A stretch of DNA of 64,000 nucleotides, from NCBI RefSeq assembly GCF_037975245.1, contig NC_092562.1, positions 26,577,554-26,641,553 of the forward strand, in the 5' to 3' direction. The notes beneath the pieces are model-generated. The model did no database searches. It was not told the DNA's origin and saw only the letters and a program-made list of their open reading frames with translations. How positions within the stretch are numbered: position 1 is the first letter of the stretch; each line of letters opens with the position of its first letter. Origin of the DNA: Apostichopus japonicus. Taxonomy: Eukaryota > Echinodermata > Holothuroidea > Aspidochirotida > Stichopodidae. A program made the position numbers and the translations under genes. Below, one piece after another: positions 1 to 12,900 of this stretch.

Positions 1-1736
1 ATTATTTGCGTAAAGGAAGGGTTAAGAAAATACAACACATTACGTGAAGAGAACGATATACTTTGTTTAATCAAACAAGTAGGCCTATGAAGACACACAA
101 TTAGTTCTCAACTTCGTAGTTGAAGTTCAGATCAGTTCCCGAAACTTTGAGGCTTTCCTGCAAGTTAGTCTTACACAATCAAGTAAAAATCTAAGCATGT
201 ATATATGTGGTATAACCACAATCCTTGCACTTTTTTAGAATAGTAGGCCTAACATAGGTTGCGACCGAGGTGGTAGGCTACCCCTCATACAGGCACTGTG
301 TTATGATAGCATTATGTATATTTCACATTTCTAGAAAATAGCTTGTTTTAGTCTGTTCAGCACAAGGAGTGGGGTATTGCTTCTTACTGGATCTACTAGA
401 AAGTTGTTTAAATCCGATAAGTTGCCTTTACTTTTTCATGAGGGGTTTGAAGGAATACTTCAGGATAAACTTTCTACTCGATATATTGTTTAGACTACGT
501 AACATTATATGGTAGGTTTACTGAGTTTGAGCAGTGGCGCAAACAGAGGGAGGGGTCTAATGGGTTGGGGAAAAGGAGGTATGACGAGGAGGGGAAGGAA
601 AATTACAGTGGTGTTACGTCGAGGTTGATAATATCATTTGGGCATTATCGTCGGGTATAGTTGGTTAATTATCGTCTTAAAAGTCGCATTGTCGAGAAAC
701 ACTTTTATTGTCGGGAAAATCACTCAGCTATTATAGTCGGGCAGCGCTTGACACTACGCTAGCGTATGGTTAACGTTGGTTAATCCATAGTATCGTCGGC
801 AAGGCAGAGAGCTTAGAGGAAACGAACAAAAGATTGTGGTTTTCGCTTCTAGGATCAACTACCACGATGAAGCATGGCTGCTAAAAAAAGATCTGACAAT
901 GAATTAATTCACCGCAACATGAGCCCATGACTTGTCAAAACACTATATTATTATCGATCACAACATACAAATCTGAAAATAGGCATACAGAAAATATTTC
1001 GATGTTGAATGCCTACGTACTGTAACTCATTGACTTTGTAATAAAACCTCGCTGACTTTAACGGATGTATAATACATAACACTATACCAACATAAAAAAA
1101 ACCCTACCAGTCTCTCTCTACAACCCCACTCTTCTTCTGTATAAAGCAGGAATCGAGTTGATACGAAATTGCTGTCCGTTATGTTTTACTACCATGGCCT
1201 TTTCAAAATGGGGCCACCCCTCCCTTCTCCCCTTTCCCATTAAAAAGCAAATATAAAAATAAAATGATAAAGGTACGTTCAGGTTCTACAGTGAATGCGC
1301 CAATCTCTTGCGTAAAACTTGGCAATGAAATCCTAAATTTACCGTTCAAGGTACAAAATAAATATCCAGCATTAAAATTATGATTAATCGATTACGGTCC
1401 ACTGGTGGCTGTCAGAAGAGCCTCGTTACAAACAGGTTGAAGCATGAATAAAAATAAATCGGCACGATCAAGGTGTTTGTAAAGGTGTGTTTGGTCTTGC
1501 TTTTATCAAGCTTATAGGCGGTGATCTAGAAATTAATTGGGTCAGTCACCAGTTCGCTAACCCCCCCCCCCGTTTTTACATTACCAAAACATAAAGAGGT
1601 CGACATAAGTTAGCTCAAAAACTCTAGAAAGATTTAAGGAGCTAGTAAGGCAGAATTACATGACTGAAAGTGAAACATTGTAAGTGTAGTGTAGTTTTCT
1701 TAGCTGCGAGAAATGCAACTTTCCTGCATTTATTGT
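1..1736. other. Non-coding flank with clustered short GTCGGG-like motifs
   Basis: No supported coding exon was seen on either strand. Between about 644 and 800 a short motif of the form ATTATCGTCGGG recurs six times with variation (near 644, 668, 689, 706, 731 and 791), interleaved with GGTTAA-type words. Clustered short motifs of this kind can be subterminal repeats of a DNA transposon, but no matching inverted terminus was found on the right. A C homopolymer lies at 1561-1572. Confidence 0.5.
1729..1734 (-). terminator. Candidate polyadenylation signal of the BEN-domain gene
   Basis: AATAAA on the minus strand lies a few bases after the stop codon of the BEN-domain gene. The position would give a very short 3' UTR. 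A hexamer in AT-rich DNA is weak evidence on its own. Confidence 0.35.
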
Positions 1737-3509
1737 TCAATTTATTCCTGACGGATCTTTCACCGTCCGAAGTAGAGCATCAAACTCTCGCGTTTCTACC
1801 AGCCCTCTTTTCCCCTCGACGTTACCGAAGTAGTTATAGTTTTTAAGTTCATCCCTGGGGAAGAAATGTTCGAACAAGCGGACCACAAAATCTCCTCCAT
1901 CTTTTGCTTGTTCATAGAACCTCACATACTTGGGGAAAAGAAGTTCAAATTGACCTCCAATTAGCACAATTCCATTGTCGCTAGGCCTTGCTTTTTCGTT
2001 TCTTTCGCTTTTTCGTTTCTTCGAGGTCGTCGGAGTGGCAAATTGTGTATTTGTTAGACATCGGAGGGGGGTTGCAGGCGGTGGTGGTGTCGTTGGAGTT
2101 GCTTTGGCCCGTCGGGTGATTAATTCCATTAGTCCCTCCATCATCGTATACATGGCATCAACTTTGTCTTTTGTTTCCGATATTGTTTTTGCCATTTTCT
2201 CATTGTCTTCTACTAGCTTTTCCATTTGCCTCGCCAGCTCTGGGCACTCACACTCTATATTTTCCCGGTGGTTCCCAGCGACATTTGGAAGGGGGACAAC
2301 ATGGTCTTGAAATAGCGTCTCCCTCACGTCACTCAGAACGTCCCATGTGGAGGTTCTTTTCTTATCTAAAGGAAGATATAGGAAACATATGGTGTTAGAA
2401 AAAACATAAAAATGCAAGATGCAATGAAGTTTTAGACAAATGACACCTGGACTTATAGGATCTCACTTGAAGGTTATTAGATCACGCCCAAGGGGCAAAG
2501 TTAAAGTGACATTGAGGGGCCCTCCCCCATAAAAAAGTAATAATAATGTTAACATTAATGATGTGTTATAAACTTCAATGTTGGATCTTGGGTGAGGTTG
2601 TGGACCCCACCCAGCTCTCCCCACTGATTGAAAGTTTACAGTACGTCACTAAATACCATTAAAGTCAGGCTTTTCTTCAAACAAACAATGACAACTGTGC
2701 TTCTTATATACCTCGGCTCTGTACACAGTTGATCGGGAGTACAATAGCTTCAAACCAAACCGATAGTTAAGGAGCTTAGTATTGTATATATTGTTCATCT
2801 TTTTTTCGGAACGAAAAAAACAAACCACAGTATATAAAGTTGGAAATGCACGGGAAACATTTGGCCTTGAAAATTGATGGTTTCGTCGCAAACCCCCTAG
2901 TTTTATTTCATAATCAATGGAAGTACACTGAAATCAAATGTGAAATTTCAGAAGTTCAGAGAAAAGTCATTACATTTAATATAGTTGTGTAGTCCGGGGG
3001 TGGGGGCATGTTTCGTAGAAAATTTCATTACGGAAAGTGAAGCTGCAAGAATGTAGGGTGAAATATAGTCTAAACCTATTGCCTCCCACCCCCCCTATAA
3101 AAGCATGGGGTAATGTACTCAAATAAAATAACTTAGAGACTGTTTGATGCACAAAAAAGTGACTAGAAAAACAAGCAATTTCTGACATAATTCATTGTGC
3201 AATAAAAGTTAATTAGTTCGAAAAAACTTGGGAATTGAACACAAGTTTCACGAGAAGACTCAAATCAATAACTCTAACGCTTAACTTCTACGGAAGTTCC
3301 CCCCGCCCCCCCCCCAAAAAAAAGAACAAAAATAAGTAAAACATACCGATTATGGAATCAATCACAGCTCTGTATCGCATCTTTCGCCATTTGCAAGTAA
3401 CTTCTTGTCCAACAACGATGTTACCCTCGTCGATTATGCTGCTACGCGGCAACACCGATTCCGCTCCCTTATCTTGTTCAGGCTCAAGCCAGATGACCCG
3501 AAATTTCAT
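1737..3509 (-). CDS. BEN-domain protein, two exons (join of 3347-3509 and 1737-2365)
   Basis: Predicted 263-residue protein, likely nuclear. Exon 1 (3347-3509) starts at the ATG at 3507-3509 and ends in phase 1 at a GTATGT donor. Exon 2 begins at 2365 after a pyrimidine-rich tract and TTTAG; the split codon gives Asp and the frame runs on to a TGA at 1737-1739. The N-terminal ~54 residues contain VGQEVTCKWRKMRYRAVI, resembling a small beta-barrel chromatin-reader segment. A Glu/Lys-rich stretch around RQMEKLVEDNEKMAK predicts a coiled coil, followed by a Thr/Pro linker and a basic KKRKSERNEK patch (possible NLS). The C-terminal ~80 residues, with LFEHFFPRDEL then GKRGLVE, match the BEN pattern for DNA or chromatin binding. 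The gene is divergent from the transposase-like gene beginning at 4050. BEN assignment is moderately sure; the N-terminal fold is a guess. Confidence 0.7.
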
Positions 3510-4049
3510 TTTGCTGTATTTTTCGTTTTTTAAAGATTTTGAAATATAGTTGGTTGAAATTTTGCAAGGAGATGAGTCCAGCGTATGTCATGAAGTAGTT
3601 TTGAAAAGTTTGTGATAGCATTTCTTTGCTAAGAATGGTCGGAAATTTCAAAGGTACCAACCCAGCAGTTTTCTATTGTCTGTTGAATAGTCAAGCTATT
3701 CTCATTGGCCTATACCTCTACTCTTATGGAGGATTAACACTGTGGTTAGGGCACTCCGTACCAAAAAAGATTGTTACCTATATGGCTACAAAAGTCATTT
3801 CCATTCACGAAATTGTTTCAAAGGAAGGATTATGAATGTGAGGGTAAACGATAAAATAGATTCCTTTGGTGCGCCGTAAACCATTTTACTGACACTGACA
3901 GGCTTGGAAAGTGTAAGATAATATGGCAACTCTTTCTTTTGAAAATAAAAAATAAACGGCAGAGAAGCTTTGTAAGCTTCATTCCTATCTTGATACACAC
4001 GTATGAATGTTGTAAGTTTCTAGAGATTTTTTGTACATTTTCATTTAAC

Positions 4050-5771
4050 ATGGATTTGGAATGGATGTTTGTTGGAAATGAATGTGCTGAGGACAAGCAC
4101 TTGTCATGTGATCATGATTACTCATGAATTTTTAACGAAGACGAATATTGTGAGGCAGACTCGGAAAACAAACGCCTTCGTGGAAGGCCTCCTCTTTCTT
4201 CCACCTATCCAGAAGCGGTTGGAGCCGCTGCTAATTTTATCAAGCAAAATGGCTTCCAAGCAGATGCTCGCAAATGCGACGCTACCTTTAGGAGCTCTGG
4301 TGTGTCAATAAAGCAGATAGCGAACCACGTTAGTAACGCTGTTCCAGATTTGAAGAAGAACGGTATCAGCAAAAGTACAGTGCGGCGATGGATGAAGGCA
4401 CCACATGCCAGTCGATCTGCAGCTCAACGTTACCAAGGACTGATAGACGCAAAAGTTCCCTCAAAACGTAATGACTTTAGAGACGAAAATAGTGATGACC
4501 ATTATCACCGGGCCTTAGTGAAATATTTGAGGGAAATGTGCTCTTACTTCCGCTCCGAATGTGTCGTTTACTCATGCGATAACATGAACAAACTTAAAGT
4601 AGGTACCCTCGCTGTATCGAGATACCACCAGTTAAATCGTATATATCCGGGCGTGGATAAACCCAACTACAAGGACCATGATTTCCCCAACCCAGGATAC
4701 TTACTTATTCCTAGTGGATATATGAAACTTACACCAAAAGTGGAAAACATTACAAAGACTGAAGACTCGATCGGGAGGGATCACGTTGAGTACCCTGTGA
4801 CAGGACCTTTACATATTGTATTGCGTGCACAACCTTTTGCCAAGGCCACAATAGAGACACATATTAATGACTTAAAACCACTTCTGAAGGATGATGTAAG
4901 GTGCGGTCAGTTGTTTGCCGTTTTAATTGCTGATGGGGGCCCGGACTAGAACATTACATCACCGCTTACCCAAATAGCGTGTATGAGATTATGGAGAGAC
5001 TGTGGTCTAGACGGTTTAGTACTGACATCTTTTTCCGCAGGGAATTCTGCCTTAAACCCGATTGAGCACGCATGGGCACCTGTTTCAAACCTTTTAACAG
5101 GGGTAACACTTCCCGATAAAGTTCCAGGTGAATTGCTGCCTCCCTGTAAGCAACGAAAAATTGCAGAAGCTGAACGAAAAGCTAAAGAAGCAATTGTTTT
5201 TAACGAGGCAATGGCTCGAGTGTGCCAGTATTTGCCTGGGAAGCAATTCGACGGACACGAGATCCACTGTAGCTACATGGCATGCGATGCCCCCCGAAGT
5301 GGGTACACGGACCATGAACAATTAAGACAGGCTCTTCTTGGGCCATTAGGAAATATTGAAAAACAATTACTAGATGAAATAAGAAGTGATTATGCCTTCA
5401 CAGTGAAACACATGGACCGTCGACTTGCTAGCCTAACTTTTTTGAAATGTCAAGAAACAAACTGTGCGCACTGTACTTTGCAGCCTGTCAAATCTGTAGA
5501 ATCTGTCCAACTATTTAAGACCCAGGCAATTTTCCCCTCCCCCATTGCCTGTGAGAAACATGATGGGCATTTCATTTCTTTCTTGGAGTACCTGAACCAC
5601 GGAAGGGGCACTTTGGATCTTGATCCTGAAATGGCAATGCCCAAGTATAATGATCTCGGACTCGGACGGTGCAAGGTTTGCGCTTACTCATTTGGATCAA
5701 AAGCGGACATGGAAAGACACAAAAGATTGATTCACACCAAGAAAGGACAAAACAAAAAGAGAAAGCAGTGA
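4050..5771 (+). pseudogene. DDE transposase-like gene with HTH and C2H2 finger, broken by two in-frame stops
   Basis: One reading frame runs from an ATG at 4050 to a TGA at 5769-5771, interrupted by TGA at 4125-4127 and TAG at 4947-4949. Protein-like sequence continues on both sides of each stop. Segments in order: an N-terminal acidic part; a helix-turn-helix-like stretch (about 4302-4410, SIKQIANHVSN then STVRRWMK); a catalytic-core-like region with Asp in SCDNMNK (4578-4580), Asp in IADGGPD (4932-4934) and Glu in NPIEHAW (5064-5066), spaced 118 and 44 codons; a Cys-rich segment (CQETNCAHC, near 5450); and a terminal C2H2 finger (CKVC then H-x4-H, from 5670) with a basic tail. The TAG directly after GGPD could be a single-base change from Trp TGG, which is inference. 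The family resembles multicopy DDE transposases of marine animals. The TGA could instead be avoided by an unseen 5' exon. Confidence 0.72.
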
Positions 5772-8700
5772 ACAGGACTTCTAGACTTCCACAAATACGC
5801 TACGCTGTCATTACATAATGGGATCGAACCGTTCGTCAAGCAGCTTTCCCGCACAAACGTAACTATAAGTTTTTTTTTCGAATACTTCATTTTTCATCCT
5901 ATTCATTTAGGCTTTCATTAAACATGTAGGCCATAGCTAGATATCGTTTTTGTGTTCAGGCAGCTTTTCCGAGCAAGGGCCAGGAAAAGTTTGCCAGTTT
6001 TCACAAATATTGATACTTAGAAAAGTGCTTCCTCACAATCAACTATACCGCCCCGAAATTCGCTCCGCTTACGTAAAATTTATATATATATATAACACGT
6101 GGAAAACCCCCGAGATTTACACACAAAATTCCCACTGACATTGGTCACAGAACATAAGTAGGTCGACATTCGAACTTGCCAAAGTTCATCGCACCGGGGG
6201 AACGACACAACATATTGAACATGATGTTACATTTACCCGCCATCTGGACGCCGGTTGTAAATTTTGGTGTAATATGCAAATTATGAATGTTACTGTGTAG
6301 GCTGTGCGGTTAAAACTTAACCTTTCAGACACTTATTTTGGTAAGCTGTTGTAGAAGTAACTTTTGTATCAAATGTGTAAAGTACTGTATGGTACTATAA
6401 TTTATAAAAGACGCTTTTATTCAGGTGGTAGGGAAAAGGGGTGTTTCGGTGAGCTCAATCTCTTTGTATAGTATTTGGATACTTAAAATGACCATGTACA
6501 TGCAGTTTCTATTTCTCTTTAGTAAGCTCTGCATGTACGGTATACTAGGGCATTTTTATCCTTTGTGGATCTTTATTGGAATAAATACGAAATGTATTAT
6601 TTGACGCCAGTATTTAACGGTAAGCATTTCTTATTGTTGACTGAGCTTCAAAATCCATTTTAAAAAAGTATGTTTTCATGAAGGTTTTATAAAATCGACA
6701 TATAGCTAGGGTAGGAAAATATTTACTTAACCCAGTAACGAAAGTTGTTCTACTATCCAAATAAAATACATGTTTCTCGTACTGAGATCTGAAGGGAAAA
6801 AACGGGCGGCCATTTTCTTCTTTTCATGCGCTAATAGTAGTTTGTAATATGTAGCAACCTTTACAAAATAATTTTTAAGGATACTTTAGATTTGTTGTTA
6901 TCCAAATACAGATTTGGGAATCAGGAAAAAAGAGGCCCCTTGCGCGGACGAGAAACATGTTTTGTTTTTAACCGGCCCTGCTTCAAAGTTGTTTGGTGGA
7001 AGTTTTTTATTCTTTTCACTCGGTTGGTACCAACGGTAAATTACTTTAAAAAAATTGACACAAGAAACGCTTAGTAATACTTTATTATTTCTTCAAAATG
7101 TTGCCAACTATTCAAAGTAAACTTATACTCCGTGGAACATAACCTCTACATCTGAAAAAAAAGTCGGGAAAAGAAACACTGAATAGAAACCCAATTAACG
7201 AAAAACAGTAAAGTTCGATGCCGGCAAACATTTAACCTGCATTCTCTTCGCTGCTAGGTTAATATCACGTCTTAAACAACGATTGAAGAAATGGCTGTTT
7301 CAAACATCTCACTAATTCTTTCGGCGACTTAAATCCCTATTCACAACAGCATAACCTGCGTATAAACTCGTACAGGGATTATACGTGGTGCCTGCGCGGC
7401 ACTTTGTTTGTCAACAGTTTATACGCCATTGTACTTGTTTATACGATTCTGTGCGCGTACACATTTCCAGTCATACGTGAGCGTTACTGTAGCAAACATG
7501 GTAAAGGACGGGTTTGTTACGAGACTCAAAAGTCAGTAAAAGAAGTTGATCAACTTTATTTCTTTTCAACTTTCTTAACCATGGAATGCTAGAATAACAT
7601 TTACGCATAAAACCGAGAAAAGATAATCGCATTTTTTTCCACATTAATTTTAAATTTCTTTCACAAGAAATTATCGTCACTTGTTCAATCCTCAAAGAAT
7701 ATCGTCTTGAAAAAAAAGTATTGCGATAATAATAATTTTCGATCTATCCCCAACCCTAACCGCAACTAAAGCAGAAGTTGACCCTAGCAGTAGTCTGTTT
7801 GCCAGAAGCCAGTTGAAATGCCGTCGGCCCGTTTGAAAACCCTCCCCATTGCCAGGTCCGACTATAGCTACTTTAGTTGAAATTACATGACTACGGCCAA
7901 GATCCACGATTTTGGCGCGGGTTTTACGTCTTCAACCAACTCCTTCTTTCAACCATATCAGTTTTTATAACTGAAGATTTAACTGCAGAAAATTCGCGCC
8001 CAAAATTATTTTGCTAAGATATACGGCTCAAATTGTCGCAGCTTGTTGCGCAGCAGTATACATAGCACTAACTGCAAGCTTACTTCTATGATTTTTTTTC
8101 ACAGAGACAATCACAAGATGTACTGTGCTGATTTGATTGGATTCTAGTCCGCAACAAGTTGTTTGCAAATATATTTGCATCTTTGGTATACTACTTGCAC
8201 CCAAAACTTGTTCTAGAACGTAGAATTCCTTATAACGTTACTTTTACTGTACAAGTAATGGGTAGCCTAACTTATATTACGGCTGTACAAAAATCGTAAC
8301 GTTAGGCTGTTATCACAATAACGAAGCGCATGCATAAAAGTATATCGGTTTTAGTTTTCAAGTTACGCTCAACCTCGGCTAATTGGGTCACAGAAATAAC
8401 CCTTGTAACTGGCAGGTAGTGATCATTTTATTTTAAAATAATATACGAGGTGTCTCTACACGGTATTTTTTTAAACTAGTTTATACTCAAGTTGTACTTA
8501 TACGTCTTTATACGAACCTGTGCGCGAACGTAACAGAATGAATTTAAACACATTTGAACGAAGCCAAACGCTGCAGAACGTTACTGCATGCAAACGAACG
8601 CAAACAGATGCCTCAGAACGGAGAAAATATTGGCAAAGAAAAGCTTAACTACTTAACAGAAGTGTTGCGGATGCAAACGAACGCTTTCGAACGCTTCCGA

Positions 8701-9692
8701 ATGGAAATAATGTTGCATTGTTCCCTTTGTTATGCATCACTTTTGTGTAACTAAGCGGATTAAATTCTTCACCTAACAAACGAACGCATCGGAACGGTGA
8801 CCCTTTTAGCGGCCCGTTCGGATGCGTTCAACATCGTTCCAGGGTGGATTTAGGCATGCGTTTGAACGAGTTCAAACTCAGCAGCACGCAAATGAACGTA
8901 CGTATTTTGGACGTGTTCCCTAAGTACAACAAAGCAATAGTATTCTCCAATTGTCCTTCCCAGAAGCAAATTATCAGAGTTGTTGCAATCAAATTTCCTG
9001 ATTGTTTTACCAATATTTAACTACAGAGTATTGTACTTGTCAATCCCATAAAACAAGAAGAAAACAAATCAAAGTAAGTTATTTTTGATCAAGGCATTAT
9101 TATGATACTCTACAGTTACTACCCAATAATAGATATTTTAGAATGGTTTGAAAACTGTTGAGGTTCTTTACAAAATATATTACAATATTATCATGCTTAT
9201 TCTGCAGTGAGAAAAAAAACTAAGAGGAACATATGTCTCATAGCCCTGTCCCTGTATGGTATTCTTTAGAAATAAAAGGCAGACAATTCTTAAGCCCTCT
9301 TTTAGAATCCAACATCATGATCCAAAACAGATCTCTAATGAGGCACCCTTATCACTTTGCTTCTAAAACTTGTTTGACATATTTAATTGCTTTAATTAAC
9401 CAAATAGTCAGCAGGAGAAGCACATAAAAAATGTTTGAAAATGTACAAAATGCAGCAACAATATGAAATCATAAGTCAACAGCGTTAAGCTTAATGATAA
9501 ACCCTCATAGAGTATTTGTTTGCCATCTTCAGAGTGTTTGTAATTTTGACATCAGAGCTAGTATCATTTAAAAATGGCAAGGGTTGTAAGTTCACTTTAA
9601 ATAAAGTAAAACACACTTAATTTTGATCTTAGGAGTTTCAATATGAACATGTACTAATGTAATCAATGTAAAACATATAACAGTTATCTTAC
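5772..9692. other. Intergenic or intronic DNA without supported exons
   Basis: No exon with domain content or good splice sites was found. If gene A continues leftwards, this is part of an intron. A GAACG-rich block with an inverted repeat lies at 8550-8900. A loosely conserved segment containing TATACGA and CTGTGCGCG occurs near both 7430-7465 and 8492-8536. Confidence 0.5.
8782..8829. repeat. Imperfect inverted repeat in a GAACG-rich block
   Basis: A 16-base arm at 8782-8797 (GAACGCATCGGAACGG) is matched in reverse complement at 8814-8829 with one mismatch, leaving a 16-base loop. The surrounding 350 bases carry many GAACG or CGTTC words on one strand, so the block could be a degenerate fold-back element. 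Confidence 0.6.
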
Positions 9693-9980
9693 CATAATGG
9701 GACAAGGTTGTGTTTAGCCAGGCAATTGCTGGTATCACACAATAGTATGTATCCCCAGCTTGTGCATCAGTGGTTGTGAATGTTGATCCTCTTTGAATGA
9801 AACCAGCCCTATTGCTAGCTGCGGTAAGGCTACTTGATGCCTGCAATGGTGTAGAACTGCTATCCATAGTTTGGGACAGGTAAACTGTGTACATTGGAGA
9901 GGTCTGCTGTACCTCAACCCAACATGTAATTGACCACTGTGTACCAGGATTGGCGTTATTGCCAGTAACATTAATAATTC
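9693..9980 (-). CDS. Gene A exon 9: Ig-like domain 3
   Basis: 288 bases, acceptor TGACAG, donor GTAAGA, phase 1 to 1. Contains WSITCW and the F-strand pattern AGDTYYCVIP, giving the paired Ig cysteines. It occupies the place of the Ig domain that follows the EGF block in Tie receptors. A decayed homologue lies in gene B at 60551-60840. It is the last gene A exon found in the window. Confidence 0.85.
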
Positions 9981-12900
9981 CTGTCATGTAAAGAAAACAA
10001 GGCTGTATACATTAAAATAAAATTATTGTGTTAATATGCGTTAAGTAAATGAAAGCGATGATTATAAGTTGCTGCCATAACTGTTTCATTGGCAAGCTGT
10101 GGTATGAGTCGAATGGTGTGACCTGAGATACCATTTCCTTACAACACTATATTCGACGTTATTTTTGTGTATTGTGTATTTGTATACAAACACGTGTCAT
10201 TGCAGTGCGTGGTAAGGTGAGAGTTAGTGATATTCAATGGAGGGGTCTTTGTCACTGCAACACTTTTGAAGTTATTTTGGTCATGAAGAAAAAGCTATGG
10301 CGTTTGGTCCTATAATGTAGACGAAAGCTAGGTAATATTGTGTAATGTTTATAAACAGTACTCTAGCTAGCATGTGCCTGCAATGTAAGCAAAGAAATGA
10401 TGACTAAAACCATCAGAACCAAGCTGTCAATTACAAATCACGTCTGCTTCGGACGTGACAGAGAATACACAGAGTCCTGGACACTGATTGGTCAAATTGA
10501 ACAACCTTTTAAAGTTACTGTATCCTCGCCTAACAGCGAAAATTTAAGAACATATGGCAAATCTGAAGACCTAATGGACAATTAATCTAACGAATACACG
10601 CAGGCCTAAAGTCTATCATTGCAAATTTAACACGCTTAGGTCAATTATAAAGCGCTTGGTCGATTTCCTGGCCCTGGTTTATCGTCATCCAATACAAGTA
10701 ATGTATGTCACTCATACACGGCCATAGTATATAATGCAATGCCACAATAATAACGTTACAGGCCTATGTTGCTAGAGCTGAAGTAGTACAGATAACACTA
10801 GGTCGTTGCAGATAAATACAATTCACATTTGTTGCTTGCAAATCTTTTGCAGGATGTTGTTAACACATATATGTGTTCAAATGTTACTTGCCTTTACATG
10901 TTCAATACGAGAATAACGAACCAAAGTAGAGAATTTTACGTATTGTTTTGAAGAAGTATGCTATGCAAGGAAGTATTTTTTTTACTGATGTGTGCAGAAT
11001 TAACTGTTCCCGCCACAATTTTTTGCAAATCTGAGTCTGTATTATTTCCTGCGTAGCCATTCTGTAAATTTGAGATTGTTGTGAAGAGTGCATGTTCAGC
11101 TGGCATTCACCAGCCAGGCATGTTAATGATGTAGCGGGCTAGTAAGCACAATATTGTAGCGTGCAATAAGCGCTACTAAAAAATTTACTGAACAGAATTT
11201 TCACTATTTGGCAATGTGTGCAATGCACTTAATGCCTACCCATTGCCTTGCAGGGCAAAAAATTGTGGAATATTAACAAAAATTATCAATACTAGCAAAT
11301 GTACTACTGCAAGGGGAAATTCATCCATAATGAGTGGTGCTCTTCAAGGTGTTTCACACCATCAACAAATTACCTTCTTGACATCTGGATGGAGGTAGAT
11401 CAACCCATTGATTCTTGCAGCATCCAACACATTCTCCTGTTACTCTATCACATGCATCAGAGTCACAGTGACACTCCTCTGTGCAGTTATCACCAAAGAA
11501 GCCGGCTTGACATTCTGAAATGAGAGAAGAGCAGTAATACCGAGGTAAAAAGGGTCTAAGTTACCTTGGTCATTTATCTGGGATGAAAGAAAGCTTCCAT
11601 AACAGCTGGGCTTAATTCAAAGCAGGCACATAACAAACAAGATCGGTGACTGATATTCTGGCAAGTCCCATCTGTAAATGGTTCAAATGAATTAGTGGGA
11701 CAGTCCAGACTACTCACAACCATTTATACGTAACCCACCACCAACACATGGTTGAACTAGAGGACATGGTATGAACTATGTAAGTTCTATCAAAACTGAA
11801 CAGTTAAGTTTTACACGCAATATGAAAACTAGTATATTTTGTTTAGACATCTGATATTTATTTGTCTATCTTTTTGCCGTCCTTTTTGTGCTTTTGGATG
11901 TTTACCGTTTGTCTAATGCATAATATTGTATATGTATTTTACATTGAGGGCTCCTCCAGCAAGCAGTGCTTCTGCCCTGAGCGGAACTACCCTCTATAAA
12001 GATGACAATGACAAAAAAGAAAAACATTTTTGAGACCGTTGTGCCTTCACTCCTTCTAAAGTCTAACAGAGAGCTAAGGCTAATATTCTTAGCTATTAGT
12101 TTCAAGATGACATCTACATTCCTTGATCTCTAATAGTATCTATAGTTTCAGTGACAAAAAAAAGCCTAAAATTTGCACAAATCTTTGCATGAATCCAACT
12201 TTAGGCTAGTCTTTTGTAAGAAGTGTGACCTCCAATTTAATTAATGTAAAGACATTGGTTATTATTATTATTATTATTCACAATTATTAATATCAATAAA
12301 ATTAATATGAATTTATTCATTTTAAAGATACAAACAGTTTAAATGGAAACCTGACTGTAGCTATACACTACATGATATATGAGAGACAGAGCTAATTAAT
12401 AAATGTCTGAAGTTTCTGATGCTTTATCTGCTGACTGCATCTTGAAGACATGCAGTAAGAATGCTACAACAAATGGCCTCTGTTTGAAAGTAAACATCCC
12501 AAATAAGTAGAGAAAGAAACATGTTAACAGTAATTGAACAGATGGCCATTGCTTGAAAGTAAACATCCCAAATAAGTACAGTAGATTAATTGACAATGTA
12601 TGAGTATAGAATATTGCACTAAGAAATTACCTAGACAGGACTGGCCATTTGGAACCAACATTGAACCTGGAACACAGCTGGTACCCTCACATCTTCCTGA
12701 AAGCTTATCACAAACAGCGCCATCAAGACACAGACATTTATCTGTACATTGGTTACCATAGTAACCTTCTGGACAAACATCAGGAACTATGGATAAATAA
12801 AATAATCATTTCCCTGTCATGTGAACATGATATCGATTCTTTATCTGCAGGTAAATGTTTCTAAACAAGATCTGACAGTATTAACCAGAATTCAAAAATG

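Noticed and set aside
1975-2398. Plus-strand frames opposite the BEN gene
   Set aside because: Shadows of the BEN exon; the minus frame has the splice sites and motifs.
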